NCBI GenBank assembly: GCA_046330955.1
Contig: JAXLRT010000008.1
Coordinates: 132,337 to 196,336 of the forward strand
Length of the DNA stretch: 64,000 nt
From: JADJPO01 sp046330955
Lineage (GTDB): Bacteria > Actinomycetota > Actinomycetes > Actinomycetales > Kineosporiaceae
Direction of reading: 5' to 3'
Made by a program: the position numbers and the translations under genes. Each line of letters starts with the position of its first letter. Position 1 is the first letter of the stretch. This document shows, one piece after another, positions 1 through 7,897 of this stretch. The notes under the pieces are model-generated. The model saw nothing but the letters and a program-made list of their open reading frames with translations. It did not search any database and was not told the origin of the DNA.

Positions 1-2
1 TG

Positions 3-662
3 GTGGTGGAGTTCAACGGGTTCAAGAACGTGGTCGACGCCCTGGGCACCGTGCCGATCTGCCTGGCCGAACCCGTCAACGACGACAAGCACAACATCCA
101 CCTGCCGGCCGGACGCAGCGAGGTCGACGGTGAGACCGCGCTGAAGTACGTGCGCGAGCGCTACAAGATCGGGGACGGCGGCGACCTGGGCCGCATCGAT
201 CGCCAGCAGGCGTTCATCGCCTCGGTGCTGCAGAAGGCCACCAGCACGGGAACGCTGAGCAACCCGGCCAGGACCTACGCCGTGCTGCGGGCGGTGACCG
301 GCGCCCTGACCATGGACCCGGAGCTGTCCGGCCTGACCCGGCTGGCCGGCTACGCCCAGACCATCCAGCACGTCGGGCTGAAGAAGATCCGGTTCCTCAC
401 CGTGCCGACCGGCCCCGCCCCGGACGACGTCAACCGGCTGGTGTGGACCGATCAGGCCGAGCAGGTGTGGACGGCGCTGCGCGAGGACCGCCCGCTCGAG
501 GCCGCGACGGATCGGCACGCCACGCCGTCCCCCACGCGTTCGCCGTCCCGGCACGCCACCGCGAGTCCCACCTCGTCGGCGACGGCGTCGCCGAGCCCTT
601 CGGGCGTCGTCCTGGACGGCGTCAAGGTGCGCACCGCGGACGCCGACATCTGCCCGAGCTGA
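3..662 (+). CDS. LytR-CpsA-Psr (LCP) family protein, C-terminal part
   Basis: This is the 3' part of an LCP gene cut by the left edge; the frame is open to the first base, so the GTG at 3 is not the real start. LCP proteins are membrane-anchored enzymes that transfer polyprenyl-linked glycopolymers to peptidoglycan outside the cell. Visible are the family's central arginine/aspartate cluster (residues 50-70 of the visible part: YVRERYKIGDGGDLGRIDRQ) and the following helical region. The N-terminal membrane anchor is missing. The tail (about residues 165-205) is a Ser/Thr/Pro/Ala-rich low-complexity linker ending in a short C-terminal segment. It converges on the permease gene with one base between the stops. 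Confidence 0.88.
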   Translation: MVEFNGFKNVVDALGTVPICLAEPVNDDKHNIHLPAGRSEVDGETALKYVRERYKIGDGGDLGRIDRQQAFIASVLQKATSTGTLSNPARTYAVLRAVTGALTMDPELSGLTRLAGYAQTIQHVGLKKIRFLTVPTGPAPDDVNRLVWTDQAEQVWTALREDRPLEAATDRHATPSPTRSPSRHATASPTSSATASPSPSGVVLDGVKVRTADADICPS

Positions 663-663
663 G

Positions 664-1521
664 CTACTTCAGGCTGCCGGCGGTCAGGCCGGAGACGATC
701 TGCCGGTTGAACACCACGTAGACCACGATCATCGGGATGGTCACGATCGACAGCGCTGCGAACAGCAACCCGTAGTCGGTCACGTAGCGGCTCGAGAACG
801 CCAGCAACCCGGTGGGAATGGTCTTCAGCGCGTCGTCCTGGATGTAGAGCAGGGCCAGCAGGAACTCGTTCCAGGAGCTCAGCGCCGAGAACACCGCGAC
901 CGTCGCCAGCCCCGGACGCACCAGCGGGACGGCGAGCATCGCGAAGGTGCGCAGGTCACCGGCGCCGTCGATCCGGGCGGCCTCGAAGATCTCCTCCGGG
1001 ATGGCGTCCAGGTAGACCGTGATCAGGTACGTCGCCAGCGGGATACCCATGGCGGTGTACGGGATGATCAGCGCCCACCGGGTGTCGGTGAGCTGCAGCC
1101 GGGTGAACAGGGTCGACTGGGCGATGAAGTAGGACTGCAGCGGCAGCAGCAGGCCCAACCCGAGGGTGCCCATCAGCACCGAGCGACCGCGGAACCGGAA
1201 CCGGCTGAACGCGTATCCGGCCGCCGTCCCGCAGGCCAGGATCGCGACCACCGAGACCGTGGTGACGATCGCGCTGTTGACGACGTAGCGGCCGATCTGG
1301 CCGACCCGCCAGGCCTCGGCCCACTGCCCGAGATCGAGGTGGGTGGGCAGCGAGAACGGGTTGCCGAAGATCTCGGAGTTGGTCTTGAAGCTGTTCATCA
1401 CCAGCCACAGCATCGGGAAGGCGAAGATCAGCGCCACCACGACGAACCCGACCCGGGCCACCAGGTCGATCGCCCGCACCCGGCCCTGGACGTGACGTGC
1501 CGTGAGCTCGTGCGCGCTCAT
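664..1521 (-). CDS. Sugar ABC transporter permease, MalG/CUT1 type
   Basis: Inner-membrane permease subunit of a carbohydrate importer, last gene of the minus-strand amino-sugar operon. The 285-residue protein has six predicted membrane segments and the cytoplasmic EAA loop that docks the ATPase (EEIFEAARIDGAG), as expected for MalG-type subunits. The ATG at 1521 overlaps the stop of the preceding permease by four bases (ATGA), indicating translational coupling; a longer open frame reaching to 3024 is antisense/out-of-frame noise over neighbouring genes. No ATPase gene is in the operon, so it probably uses a shared MsiK-type ATPase, as is usual for actinobacterial sugar importers (inference). 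Confidence 0.93.
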   Translation of the reverse strand: MSAHELTARHVQGRVRAIDLVARVGFVVVALIFAFPMLWLVMNSFKTNSEIFGNPFSLPTHLDLGQWAEAWRVGQIGRYVVNSAIVTTVSVVAILACGTAAGYAFSRFRFRGRSVLMGTLGLGLLLPLQSYFIAQSTLFTRLQLTDTRWALIIPYTAMGIPLATYLITVYLDAIPEEIFEAARIDGAGDLRTFAMLAVPLVRPGLATVAVFSALSSWNEFLLALLYIQDDALKTIPTGLLAFSSRYVTDYGLLFAALSIVTIPMIVVYVVFNRQIVSGLTAGSLK

Positions 1522-2396
1522 CGCAGGTCCCCCGCCCATCGGGTCCGCAACCGGGAGAACACCGCCCCCAGCACGATGACCACCACGGTGAGCACCATCG
1601 CCATGGCCGAGCCGTAACCGACCTCGCCGTTGCGGAACACCGCCCGCACCAGGTAGGTCGTCGGGATCTCGGTGGCGTTGTAGGGGCCGCCGTTGGTCAT
1701 CACGTAGAACAGGTCGAAGCCCTGGAACCCGCCGGTGACGCACAGCAGGACGGCGACCCCGGTGGCGTTGGCGATCAACGGCACCTTGATCTTCCAGAAG
1801 ATCGACCACTCGCCGGCGCCGTCGAGCCGGGCGGCCTCGATCACCTCGTGCGGGATCTGGGCGAGGGCGGCGTAGAAGATCGTCATGTAGAAGCCGGCGA
1901 ACACCCAGCCCGAGACCACGCACACCGCCCACAGCGCGGTCGACTCCTCGCCCAGCCAGACGTGTTGCAGCTGTTCGAGTCCCAGCGAGCCGAGCAGCGA
2001 GTTCACCAGCCCGACGTCCGGGTTGTAGACGAACGACCACAGCACCGCGACCACCACCATCGGCAGCATCACCGGGGTGAACAGCGCCACCCGGAACCAG
2101 GCGGTGCCCCCGCGCCGGGCCGCCAGCAGGCCCGCCAGGCACAGCCCGACCAGCACCTCGAGCACCAGCGTGGCCAGGATGTAGAGCGTGACGTGCCAGA
2201 ACGAGGCCCGGAACAGCTCGTCCGAGGCGATGTCGCGGTAGTTCTGCAGGCCGACGAACAGCCGCGGGCCGAAGCCGTCCCACTCGGTGAGGCTGTAGTA
2301 GGCGGTCAGCGCCAGCGGCACCAGCACCGCGAAGCCGAACACACTCAGCGCCGGCGCTGCGAACAGATACGGGGTCCAACCACGGGTCGGCCGCAC
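1518..2396 (-). CDS. Sugar ABC transporter permease, MalF/CUT1 type
   Basis: Partner permease of the downstream MalG-type gene. It has 292 residues with six predicted membrane helices, starting with a segment after RGWTPYLFAAPALSVFGF, and an EAA loop (EVIEAARLDGAGEWSIFWKI). Length and topology match UgpA/MalF short-form permeases. It lies 105 bases downstream of the binding-protein gene; that gap holds a strong GC-rich hairpin, which would lower permease expression relative to the binding protein. Substrate is inferred from the operon (an N-acetylglucosaminide), not from the sequence itself. Confidence 0.93.
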   Translation of the reverse strand: MRPTRGWTPYLFAAPALSVFGFAVLVPLALTAYYSLTEWDGFGPRLFVGLQNYRDIASDELFRASFWHVTLYILATLVLEVLVGLCLAGLLAARRGGTAWFRVALFTPVMLPMVVVAVLWSFVYNPDVGLVNSLLGSLGLEQLQHVWLGEESTALWAVCVVSGWVFAGFYMTIFYAALAQIPHEVIEAARLDGAGEWSIFWKIKVPLIANATGVAVLLCVTGGFQGFDLFYVMTNGGPYNATEIPTTYLVRAVFRNGEVGYGSAMAMVLTVVVIVLGAVFSRLRTRWAGDLR

Positions 2397-2444
2397 CGTG
2401 ACCTCCTGGGTCAGCTGTCTGGAGGGGGAGGGCAGACGCCGATC

Positions 2445-2480
2445 CCTGGCGCCGCCGCCGGAGGGGACGGCGGCGCCAGG
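2445..2480 (-). terminator. GC-rich hairpin between binding-protein and permease genes
   Basis: A perfect 13-bp inverted repeat (arms 2445-2457 and 2468-2480, arm CCTGGCGCCGCCG) with a 10-base loop. There is no T-tract. Its place just 3' of the binding-protein gene and 5' of the permeases is typical for an attenuator or mRNA-stabilising hairpin that sets higher binding-protein output. Confidence 0.7.
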
Positions 2481-2501
2481 TGACTCGGGCCTGCCTCGGC
2501 G

Positions 2502-3782
2502 CTACTTCAGGGCAGCGAGCGTGGCGAGCGCCTGATCGGGCGTCGCCTTGCCGCCGAGGACCTCGGCCACTGCACGATAGAACGCCTCGGCCCGCTTCAG
2601 GTCGTAACCCGTGTCCGGCGGGTTGACCACAACCGGGGCCTTGGCGGTCAGCTCGCTGAGCCGGGTGCTGCGGGCGTCCACCGGTGAGCCCTTGCCGATC
2701 GAGACGATCGGCGTGGTCTCGGCCTTGACGAACTGGTCGACGAAGGTGGGCGAGTTGACCAGGGCCAGGAAGGCGACAGCCAGGTCGATGTTGGCGCTCT
2801 TGGCGTTCACCACGTGCCCGGTGGTCACCGCGATCACGCTGTCCTGATTGCCCTTTCCGCCCGTGAACGAGGGCAGGTTGACGTAGTCGAAGTCCAGCTT
2901 CGGCGCCTCGTCGAGTGCCCAGCTGACCAGCCACGAACCGATCGGGTGCATGGCGGCCTTGCCGCGGAAGAACAGCTGCGCGCCCTCGTTGTCGGTGATG
3001 GCGTTGGCGCTGGGGTTCACGCACTTGTGGTCCTTCAACTGCACGACCGCGTCGAGGGCGGGCTTCCAGGTGGCGGCGTCGAACCCGGCGGATCCGGACA
3101 GCGCGGCGTCGTAGGCCTGTTCACCGACGATCCGCGAGGACAGGTGCGCCAGGAAGTTGCCCGCCGCCCACAGGTCCTTGTTGCCGGAGGCGATCGGCGT
3201 GATCCCCTTGCCGTTCAACGTGTCACAGGCCGCCAGCAGCTCGTCCCAGGTCGTGGGCGGGGTGACGCCGGCATCGGCGAGCAGCTTCTTGTTGAACCAC
3301 AGCACGTTCGTCACGTCGGAGGTGTGCGGGATCAGGTACTGCTTGCCACCGACCTTGCCCAGGTCGAGCTGGGCCGGCGTGAACGTCTGGGACAGTGGGG
3401 CCTTGGTGGCATACGCGCTCAGATCGGCGGCGAAGCCGTCCTTCACCCGGGTCTCCAACCGGTGCCCCACCCACTCGAAGTAGATGTCCGGGGCGTTGCG
3501 CCCGTTGAGCAGGTTCGGCAGGCCGATGGTCTGGTACAGGTCGTCGTCCTGGTAGTTCATCTCGACCTTGACGCCGGCGTGCTCGGTCTCGAACTGTCGC
3601 GCGATGGCGTCCCAGACCTTGATCTGGGCCTCGCCGGGTGAACCCATGGCCACGCGGAGCACCGGGGGGCCGGCCTTCGCCGAGCCCGACGCCGACCCCG
3701 AGCCGCCGCCCGACGAGCACCCGGTCAGGGCGAGCGCCAGCACCGCGCCGACCCCGAGGGCACGCTTCCAGGTGAGCTTCAT
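2502..3782 (-). CDS. Sugar ABC transporter substrate-binding lipoprotein
   Basis: Extracytoplasmic solute-binding protein of the CUT1 importer. The 426-residue product starts with a lysine-containing n-region and hydrophobic stretch ending in a lipobox (LALTGC, Cys22), followed by a Ser/Gly-rich spacer, so it should be a membrane-anchored lipoprotein. The body has the SBP_bac_1 pattern: an early GSPGEAQIKVWDAIARQFE segment, a YLIPHTSDVTNVLWFNKKLL segment near residue 155 and WDELLAACDTLNGKGITPIA. Its start overlaps the GH84 stop by four bases. The neighbouring GH84 and kinase genes suggest an N-acetylglucosamine-containing ligand (inference). Confidence 0.93.
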   Translation of the reverse strand: MKLTWKRALGVGAVLALALTGCSSGGGSGSASGSAKAGPPVLRVAMGSPGEAQIKVWDAIARQFETEHAGVKVEMNYQDDDLYQTIGLPNLLNGRNAPDIYFEWVGHRLETRVKDGFAADLSAYATKAPLSQTFTPAQLDLGKVGGKQYLIPHTSDVTNVLWFNKKLLADAGVTPPTTWDELLAACDTLNGKGITPIASGNKDLWAAGNFLAHLSSRIVGEQAYDAALSGSAGFDAATWKPALDAVVQLKDHKCVNPSANAITDNEGAQLFFRGKAAMHPIGSWLVSWALDEAPKLDFDYVNLPSFTGGKGNQDSVIAVTTGHVVNAKSANIDLAVAFLALVNSPTFVDQFVKAETTPIVSIGKGSPVDARSTRLSELTAKAPVVVNPPDTGYDLKRAEAFYRAVAEVLGGKATPDQALATLAALK

Positions 3783-5197
3783 CGATCCTCCACTGCTGTC
3801 TGCGGCGTTGTCGTCGAGCAGTCCTGCCCTGCGCCGTCCCCGGTGTCCCGGGCGAATCCGACGGCATCGGACAGCGCCATGGTCAACGCGTCGCCGTAGA
3901 CGCGTTTCCCGCTGGCGCGCAACGCGTCGAGGTAGCCCTCGGCGGTTGCGGCGATCTGGGTGGGGGATGCCCCGGCCGCCACGTCGGCGGCGAGTGCGGC
4001 CATCGCGGCGGCCCCGACGGCGGCGGCCTGCAGCCAGGGCCGGGCCTCCTCGATCAGCGGGCGGCCGGTCACGGCGAGCAGCCGTTCAACGGCCGAACCG
4101 ATGCGTTCGGCGGTGGCGGCCAGCCCCTGCGCGGCGCCCGCGTCGTCCCCCAGGCTGAGCCGGAACGCGAACTCCCCCAACGCCTGAGTCACCTGCGGGG
4201 CGTCGTCGGCGTTCAGGCACGAGCCGCGGACGGCGTCCGCGAAGATCGTGAAGTCGGCCGCCAGGTCGGGCCCGGCGACCTCCTCGATCGCCCGGTGCCA
4301 GCTCGCCTCCGGGTCGTACCCCTCGGGATCGGCCAGGTAGTCGGCGATCGTGGCCAGCGGGATCTTGGAACACTCGGCCAGTTCCATCGGGTTGGCCACC
4401 ACCCCGCGCGCGAACCGGTACAGGTGGCGGTCCCGGCCCAGGTAGGGGCCGAGGTGCAGTTCGTGGGTCATCGCAACGTCGTTGACCGGGTAGTTGTCCC
4501 AGTAGGTGGGCGGCCGGTTCATGCTGCGGGCCACCGTTGCCGCATCCGCCAGCGAGATGGCCGGCGCGCAGATCGCCCGACCGGTCCAGAACAGGTCGAT
4601 CCTCGGGTCGAGCCCGGCGCCCAGCCGGCGCAGCGACTCCTCCTCACCGGTACCCCAGTACTCGGTGGGGCACACGATCAGGCCGGTGTGCGGATCGACC
4701 TCACGCAACCGCGCCGCGACGGCGTTGGCCAGCTCGAGCTGTGCCTGCACCAGGTCGTCGAACGCGGCGCGGTCCTCGGGGTGCTGCAGCATCGGGGGGA
4801 TGTCGTCGACCAGCAACCCGAACCGGCGCACGCCCAGGCCCGCCACGTCGAGGTACTTGGCCAGCAACGCCTCCCGGTCGGCCGCACTGCTGTAGCGCAT
4901 GGTCAGTCCGGGGGACAGGCAGAACACCAGCTCGACGTCCCGGGCGGTGCAGGCGCCGATCAGCTCGACCAGCCGGTCGCGGGCCGCACCCCGGTAGGGC
5001 TCGCGCCAGCGGTGGCGCATCAGCGGGTCGTCCTTGGGGGTGTGGACGAACGTGTTCAGGCCCCGCCGGGCCAGGAAATCGATCATGTCGAGGCGCTGGG
5101 CGTGCGTCCACGGGGTGCCGTAGAACCCCTCCACGACGCCCCGGACGGCGAACGGTCCCGGCGCGACGGCCGGATCGGGTGCGGTCGAACGACTCAC
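3779..5197 (-). CDS. GH84 beta-N-acetylglucosaminidase (O-GlcNAcase family)
   Basis: Family GH84 hexosaminidase of 472 residues, the catalytic family of human O-GlcNAcase and clostridial NagJ. The barrel begins with VEGFYGTPWTHAQRLDM (residues 22-38) and HTPKDDP (52-58). The catalytic aspartate pair for substrate-assisted hydrolysis is visible as LLVDDIPP (Asp131-Asp132). The sugar-binding segments YWGTGEE and TYWDNYPVND follow. There is no signal peptide, so it should act in the cytosol on imported substrate. It overlaps the SIS gene upstream and the binding-protein gene downstream by four bases each. The family is known to remove terminal beta-GlcNAc; whether the substrate here is a glycan fragment or O-GlcNAc-peptide cannot be seen. 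Confidence 0.93.
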   Translation of the reverse strand: MSRSTAPDPAVAPGPFAVRGVVEGFYGTPWTHAQRLDMIDFLARRGLNTFVHTPKDDPLMRHRWREPYRGAARDRLVELIGACTARDVELVFCLSPGLTMRYSSAADREALLAKYLDVAGLGVRRFGLLVDDIPPMLQHPEDRAAFDDLVQAQLELANAVAARLREVDPHTGLIVCPTEYWGTGEEESLRRLGAGLDPRIDLFWTGRAICAPAISLADAATVARSMNRPPTYWDNYPVNDVAMTHELHLGPYLGRDRHLYRFARGVVANPMELAECSKIPLATIADYLADPEGYDPEASWHRAIEEVAGPDLAADFTIFADAVRGSCLNADDAPQVTQALGEFAFRLSLGDDAGAAQGLAATAERIGSAVERLLAVTGRPLIEEARPWLQAAAVGAAAMAALAADVAAGASPTQIAATAEGYLDALRASGKRVYGDALTMALSDAVGFARDTGDGAGQDCSTTTPQTAVEDR

Positions 5198-5985
5198 GAC
5201 CCACCCCGCACACTCGGCGCCGTAGCGAGCAGACGCTCGTTGACGTCGTCCCCACCGGCGAGATTGCTGCTCAGGTACACCTCGGGCGGGGTGCCACGGT
5301 CGGCCATCACCGCGACCGCCTCCACCATCACGGCATTGATCAGCGCGGCGCCGATCACCGTCGAGGTCGGGCCGACGCGCGTGGCCATGCCGGCGATCTC
5401 GACCGAGGCATCGCCGGTCAGGCCGTGGTTGTCCAGCACGATGTCGGCGAGCTCGTGCAGCCGGGGATGGGTGGTGTGCCGCGCCTGGTCCGATCGGGCG
5501 TGGCGCAGGCTGGTGACGGCGATCACCGTGGCACCGCGCTGCTGGGCCGCCTGGGCCAACTGCGAGGTGACCGCGTTGCCCCCCGAGTTCGAGATCGCGA
5601 ACAGCACGTCACCGGAGCGGATGGGGTGGTGGGCGAGCAGCACGTCGGCCAGACCGTCCAGCCGTTCCAGCGTGGTGCTCAGCGGGGCGTCGACGTGCAA
5701 CATCAGGCCCTCGAACAGGATCGGGCGGATCCGGGCCAGGCCACCGGCGCGGTAGAACGGCTCCTCCGCCAGCAGGTGCGAGTGCCCGGTGCCGAACAGG
5801 TGCACCTCCCCGCCGCGGGGATACGCCTCGGCCACCACGGACGCCGCGGCCTGGATGGCCGGCCACTCGGAATCCAGCAGCCGCTGCAGCCGGTCGAGAC
5901 AGCCCGCCAGGTAGGACTGCCCGGGCCGTGCCGTGTCCGGCGCCGTGTCCCCTGTCGTAGCTGGTCCCGTGTGATGGGTGGTCAT
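5194..5985 (-). CDS. SIS-domain sugar-phosphate isomerase/binding protein (UPF0309-like)
   Basis: A 263-residue single-SIS-domain protein. Phosphosugar-binding motifs are visible: HLFGTGHSH (62-70) and FAISNSGGNAVT (129-140). It resembles the UPF0309 group of SIS proteins found beside GlcNAc kinases rather than MurQ etherase or the two-SIS GlmS/NagB-like deaminases. In this operon it sits between kinase and GH84 with four-base overlaps on both sides, so it most likely acts on the kinase product, a GlcNAc-phosphate derivative; the reaction is not established here. Confidence 0.85.
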   Translation of the reverse strand: MTTHHTGPATTGDTAPDTARPGQSYLAGCLDRLQRLLDSEWPAIQAAASVVAEAYPRGGEVHLFGTGHSHLLAEEPFYRAGGLARIRPILFEGLMLHVDAPLSTTLERLDGLADVLLAHHPIRSGDVLFAISNSGGNAVTSQLAQAAQQRGATVIAVTSLRHARSDQARHTTHPRLHELADIVLDNHGLTGDASVEIAGMATRVGPTSTVIGAALINAVMVEAVAVMADRGTPPEVYLSSNLAGGDDVNERLLATAPSVRGGS

Positions 5986-7004
5986 CCCCGCTCCCCTGCG
6001 CTCCAGACGTGCACCAGGTCGCCGTGGGGCACCGGCCGCAGCCCGGCGCCCAGCCGCAGCGCGCCGTCCAGCGGGGTGCCGGACGCCGCGACCACCGTCA
6101 GGTGATCGGCCCCGCCGGGCGCCGGCGCGGCCAGCGCCACCTCGAGCCGCCTGCGCAGTGCGCCCCCGCCGAGCAACCGCCCGCCCAGGGCCACCGGGAT
6201 CGAGTCAAGGGGTTCGGCCGATGTGTCCGGATCCGTTGCGGCACAACGGACCTGTTGACCGAGCCAGGCCGCTGCCGCGGTCACGGTGCGCACCAACCGG
6301 GACGCCGCGTCGTCCACCACCGCCGTGGCCACCGCGTCCCCGGCATCGGTCGCCGCCAGCACCTCGACCGCGAACCGGGCGATGGCGTCCACCGCTCGCG
6401 GGTGGGCGTGCAACACCTCGGGCAACCCCGCCAGGTCACCGAACCGCTGCCGGGCAGCCTCGGCCAGGGCGGTCGGCGGCCCGTAGCCGTCGCGATGGTG
6501 CAGCACCGCGGCCAGGCCGGCGCGACCGATCCAGAACCCGGCCCCCTCGTCCCCCAGCAGGTAGCCGTGGCCGTCGAAGAACCGGACCCGCCCGTTGCCG
6601 GTCAGCGCGGTGCAGGCCACCCCGGTACCGGCGATCAGCGAGACCCCGACCCGATCGCCCAGGGCCGCGTGGTGTGCCGTGAGCCGGTCGTCGGTGAGCC
6701 AGACCTGCCGGGCCTGCGTCACGCCGGCGATCCGCGTCGCCAGCCGATCCCGAGCCGGCGCGGCGGCCGGCAGCGTGGTGAGGCCGAGGACGACGCGCGC
6801 CTGCACGGGCAGCCGGTGCGCCGTCCAGGCCCGGTGCAGCAACCCGACCAGGGTGTCGTCGGGGTCACCCTCCAGCCGGCTGATGCCGGGCAGTTCGTAC
6901 ACCGTCGGCGAGCCGGCCTGTTGCACCCGGGTCTGCGACTGGCCGCCGTCCACCCCGACCAGCGGCAGGTTCGGGAGTGGCTCCTGGGGGTCGAGTTCAG
7001 CCAC
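5982..7004 (-). CDS. BadF/BadG/BcrA/BcrD-type ATPase, probable N-acetylglucosamine kinase
   Basis: An ASKHA-fold kinase of about 340 residues. The N-terminal phosphate loop is GVDGGQSQT (residues 17-25), followed by an ATP-binding region with LIAGTGVACTALTG and GDEGAGFWIGR, as in GlcNAc kinases of the NAGK group. I chose the GTG at 7004 because GGGAGG lies six bases upstream; the frame extends to a GTG at 7028 without a visible ribosome site. The start overlaps the GntR stop by eight bases. It should phosphorylate GlcNAc freed by the GH84 enzyme. Confidence 0.87.
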   Translation of the reverse strand: MAELDPQEPLPNLPLVGVDGGQSQTRVQQAGSPTVYELPGISRLEGDPDDTLVGLLHRAWTAHRLPVQARVVLGLTTLPAAAPARDRLATRIAGVTQARQVWLTDDRLTAHHAALGDRVGVSLIAGTGVACTALTGNGRVRFFDGHGYLLGDEGAGFWIGRAGLAAVLHHRDGYGPPTALAEAARQRFGDLAGLPEVLHAHPRAVDAIARFAVEVLAATDAGDAVATAVVDDAASRLVRTVTAAAAWLGQQVRCAATDPDTSAEPLDSIPVALGGRLLGGGALRRRLEVALAAPAPGGADHLTVVAASGTPLDGALRLGAGLRPVPHGDLVHVWSAGERG

Positions 7005-7764
7005 GACCCACCTCCCGATGCCGGCCACCGCGATCCGCGCGAACCGAGCGATCGGCGCGGGTCACCTGCGCCGCGAGGGTGTAGCGATCGCCGCGGTAGA
7101 TGCAGTCGGCCAGCATCACGGTGCGGTGCGCCGGGTCCCGATCGACCATGCGGATGCTCAGGCAGGGTTGCTGGTCGGTGATGTCGAGCAGCGCGGCCGT
7201 CGCGGCGTCCGGCAGCACGGGCTCGACGGTCACCTGGGCGGTGGTGGTGACCAGGCCGTAGCGGCGGCCCAGCAGCTCGTACAGCGACCCGTCGAGATCC
7301 TCCGGGCTCAGGCCGGGCACCGAGCGGCTCGGGATCCACACCGTCTCGACCGCGAACGGGGTGCCGCTGCCCAACCGCAGCCGCTGCACCCGGGTCACCG
7401 GGCTGTCCACGTCGATGCCCAGTCCGGCGGCCAGGGACGGCGTGGCGCCGGACTGCTCCAGGCACAGCAGCCGGGAGCTCGGGGTCAGCCCGCGCCGGCG
7501 CATGTCCTCGCTGAACGAGGTCAGGCCCAGGGTGCGTACCACCGGTCGGGGCCGGGCGTAGGTGCCCGAGCCGGGACGGCGCTCGACCAGTCCCTCGCGC
7601 ACCAGGTCGTCGACCGCTCGGCGCAGCGTCATGCGGGCAACGCCGTAGCGGGTGCACAGTTCCCGCTCACCGGGCAACCGGCCGCCCGCCTCCAGCCGGG
7701 AGACCAGGTGGCGCAGCGACGTGGCCACGAGCTGGCGCGGCGTCGGGAGCGGGTCGGTGGTCAT
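6997..7764 (-). CDS. GntR/HutC family transcriptional regulator (DasR/NagR-like)
   Basis: First gene of the amino-sugar operon. Residues 10-75 form a GntR winged helix (GRLPGERELCTRYGVARMTL, then the recognition wing GLVERRPGSGTYA). Residues about 80-240 form a UTRA effector domain, the type that binds phosphorylated amino sugars in NagR/DasR. I take the ATG at 7764; a GTG three bases earlier is also possible. It is divergent from the GNAT gene, with only about 105 bases between starts, so one operator region could control both directions. Two copies of TAGACCAGTTG in and next to this gap resemble a DasR half-site. Confidence 0.9.
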   Translation of the reverse strand: MTTDPLPTPRQLVATSLRHLVSRLEAGGRLPGERELCTRYGVARMTLRRAVDDLVREGLVERRPGSGTYARPRPVVRTLGLTSFSEDMRRRGLTPSSRLLCLEQSGATPSLAAGLGIDVDSPVTRVQRLRLGSGTPFAVETVWIPSRSVPGLSPEDLDGSLYELLGRRYGLVTTTAQVTVEPVLPDAATAALLDITDQQPCLSIRMVDRDPAHRTVMLADCIYRGDRYTLAAQVTRADRSVRADRGGRHREVGRG

Positions 7765-7809
7765 CACGCAGGATTAGAGCCCGCCGGGGCGTCGGCGACA
7801 AGGCGCCGA

Positions 7810-7897
7810 TAGACCAGTTGGGCGATCACCCGGCGGTGGATACGCCTGGTACAGGGGATGTAACCGACTTGTGACCACGATGGAGGTAGACCAGTTG
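7810..7897. promoter_or_regulatory. Two direct repeats, putative GntR operator half-sites
   Basis: The 11-mer TAGACCAGTTG occurs at 7810-7820 and again at 7887-7897, 77 bases apart centre to centre. The core TAGACCA(G/C)T equals one half of the published DasR-responsive element pattern; the matching left half is poor at both places. The first copy lies in the divergent gap, the second at codons 6-9 of the GNAT gene if it starts at 7871. Operator function is inference. Confidence 0.45.

Noticed and set aside
664..3024. A 786-codon minus-strand frame joining the 3' permease with sequence upstream
   Set aside because: Its first 500 codons run out of frame across the other permease and the binding-protein gene and are Arg/Gly/Pro-rich noise; only the last 285 codons encode a permease with its own coupled start.
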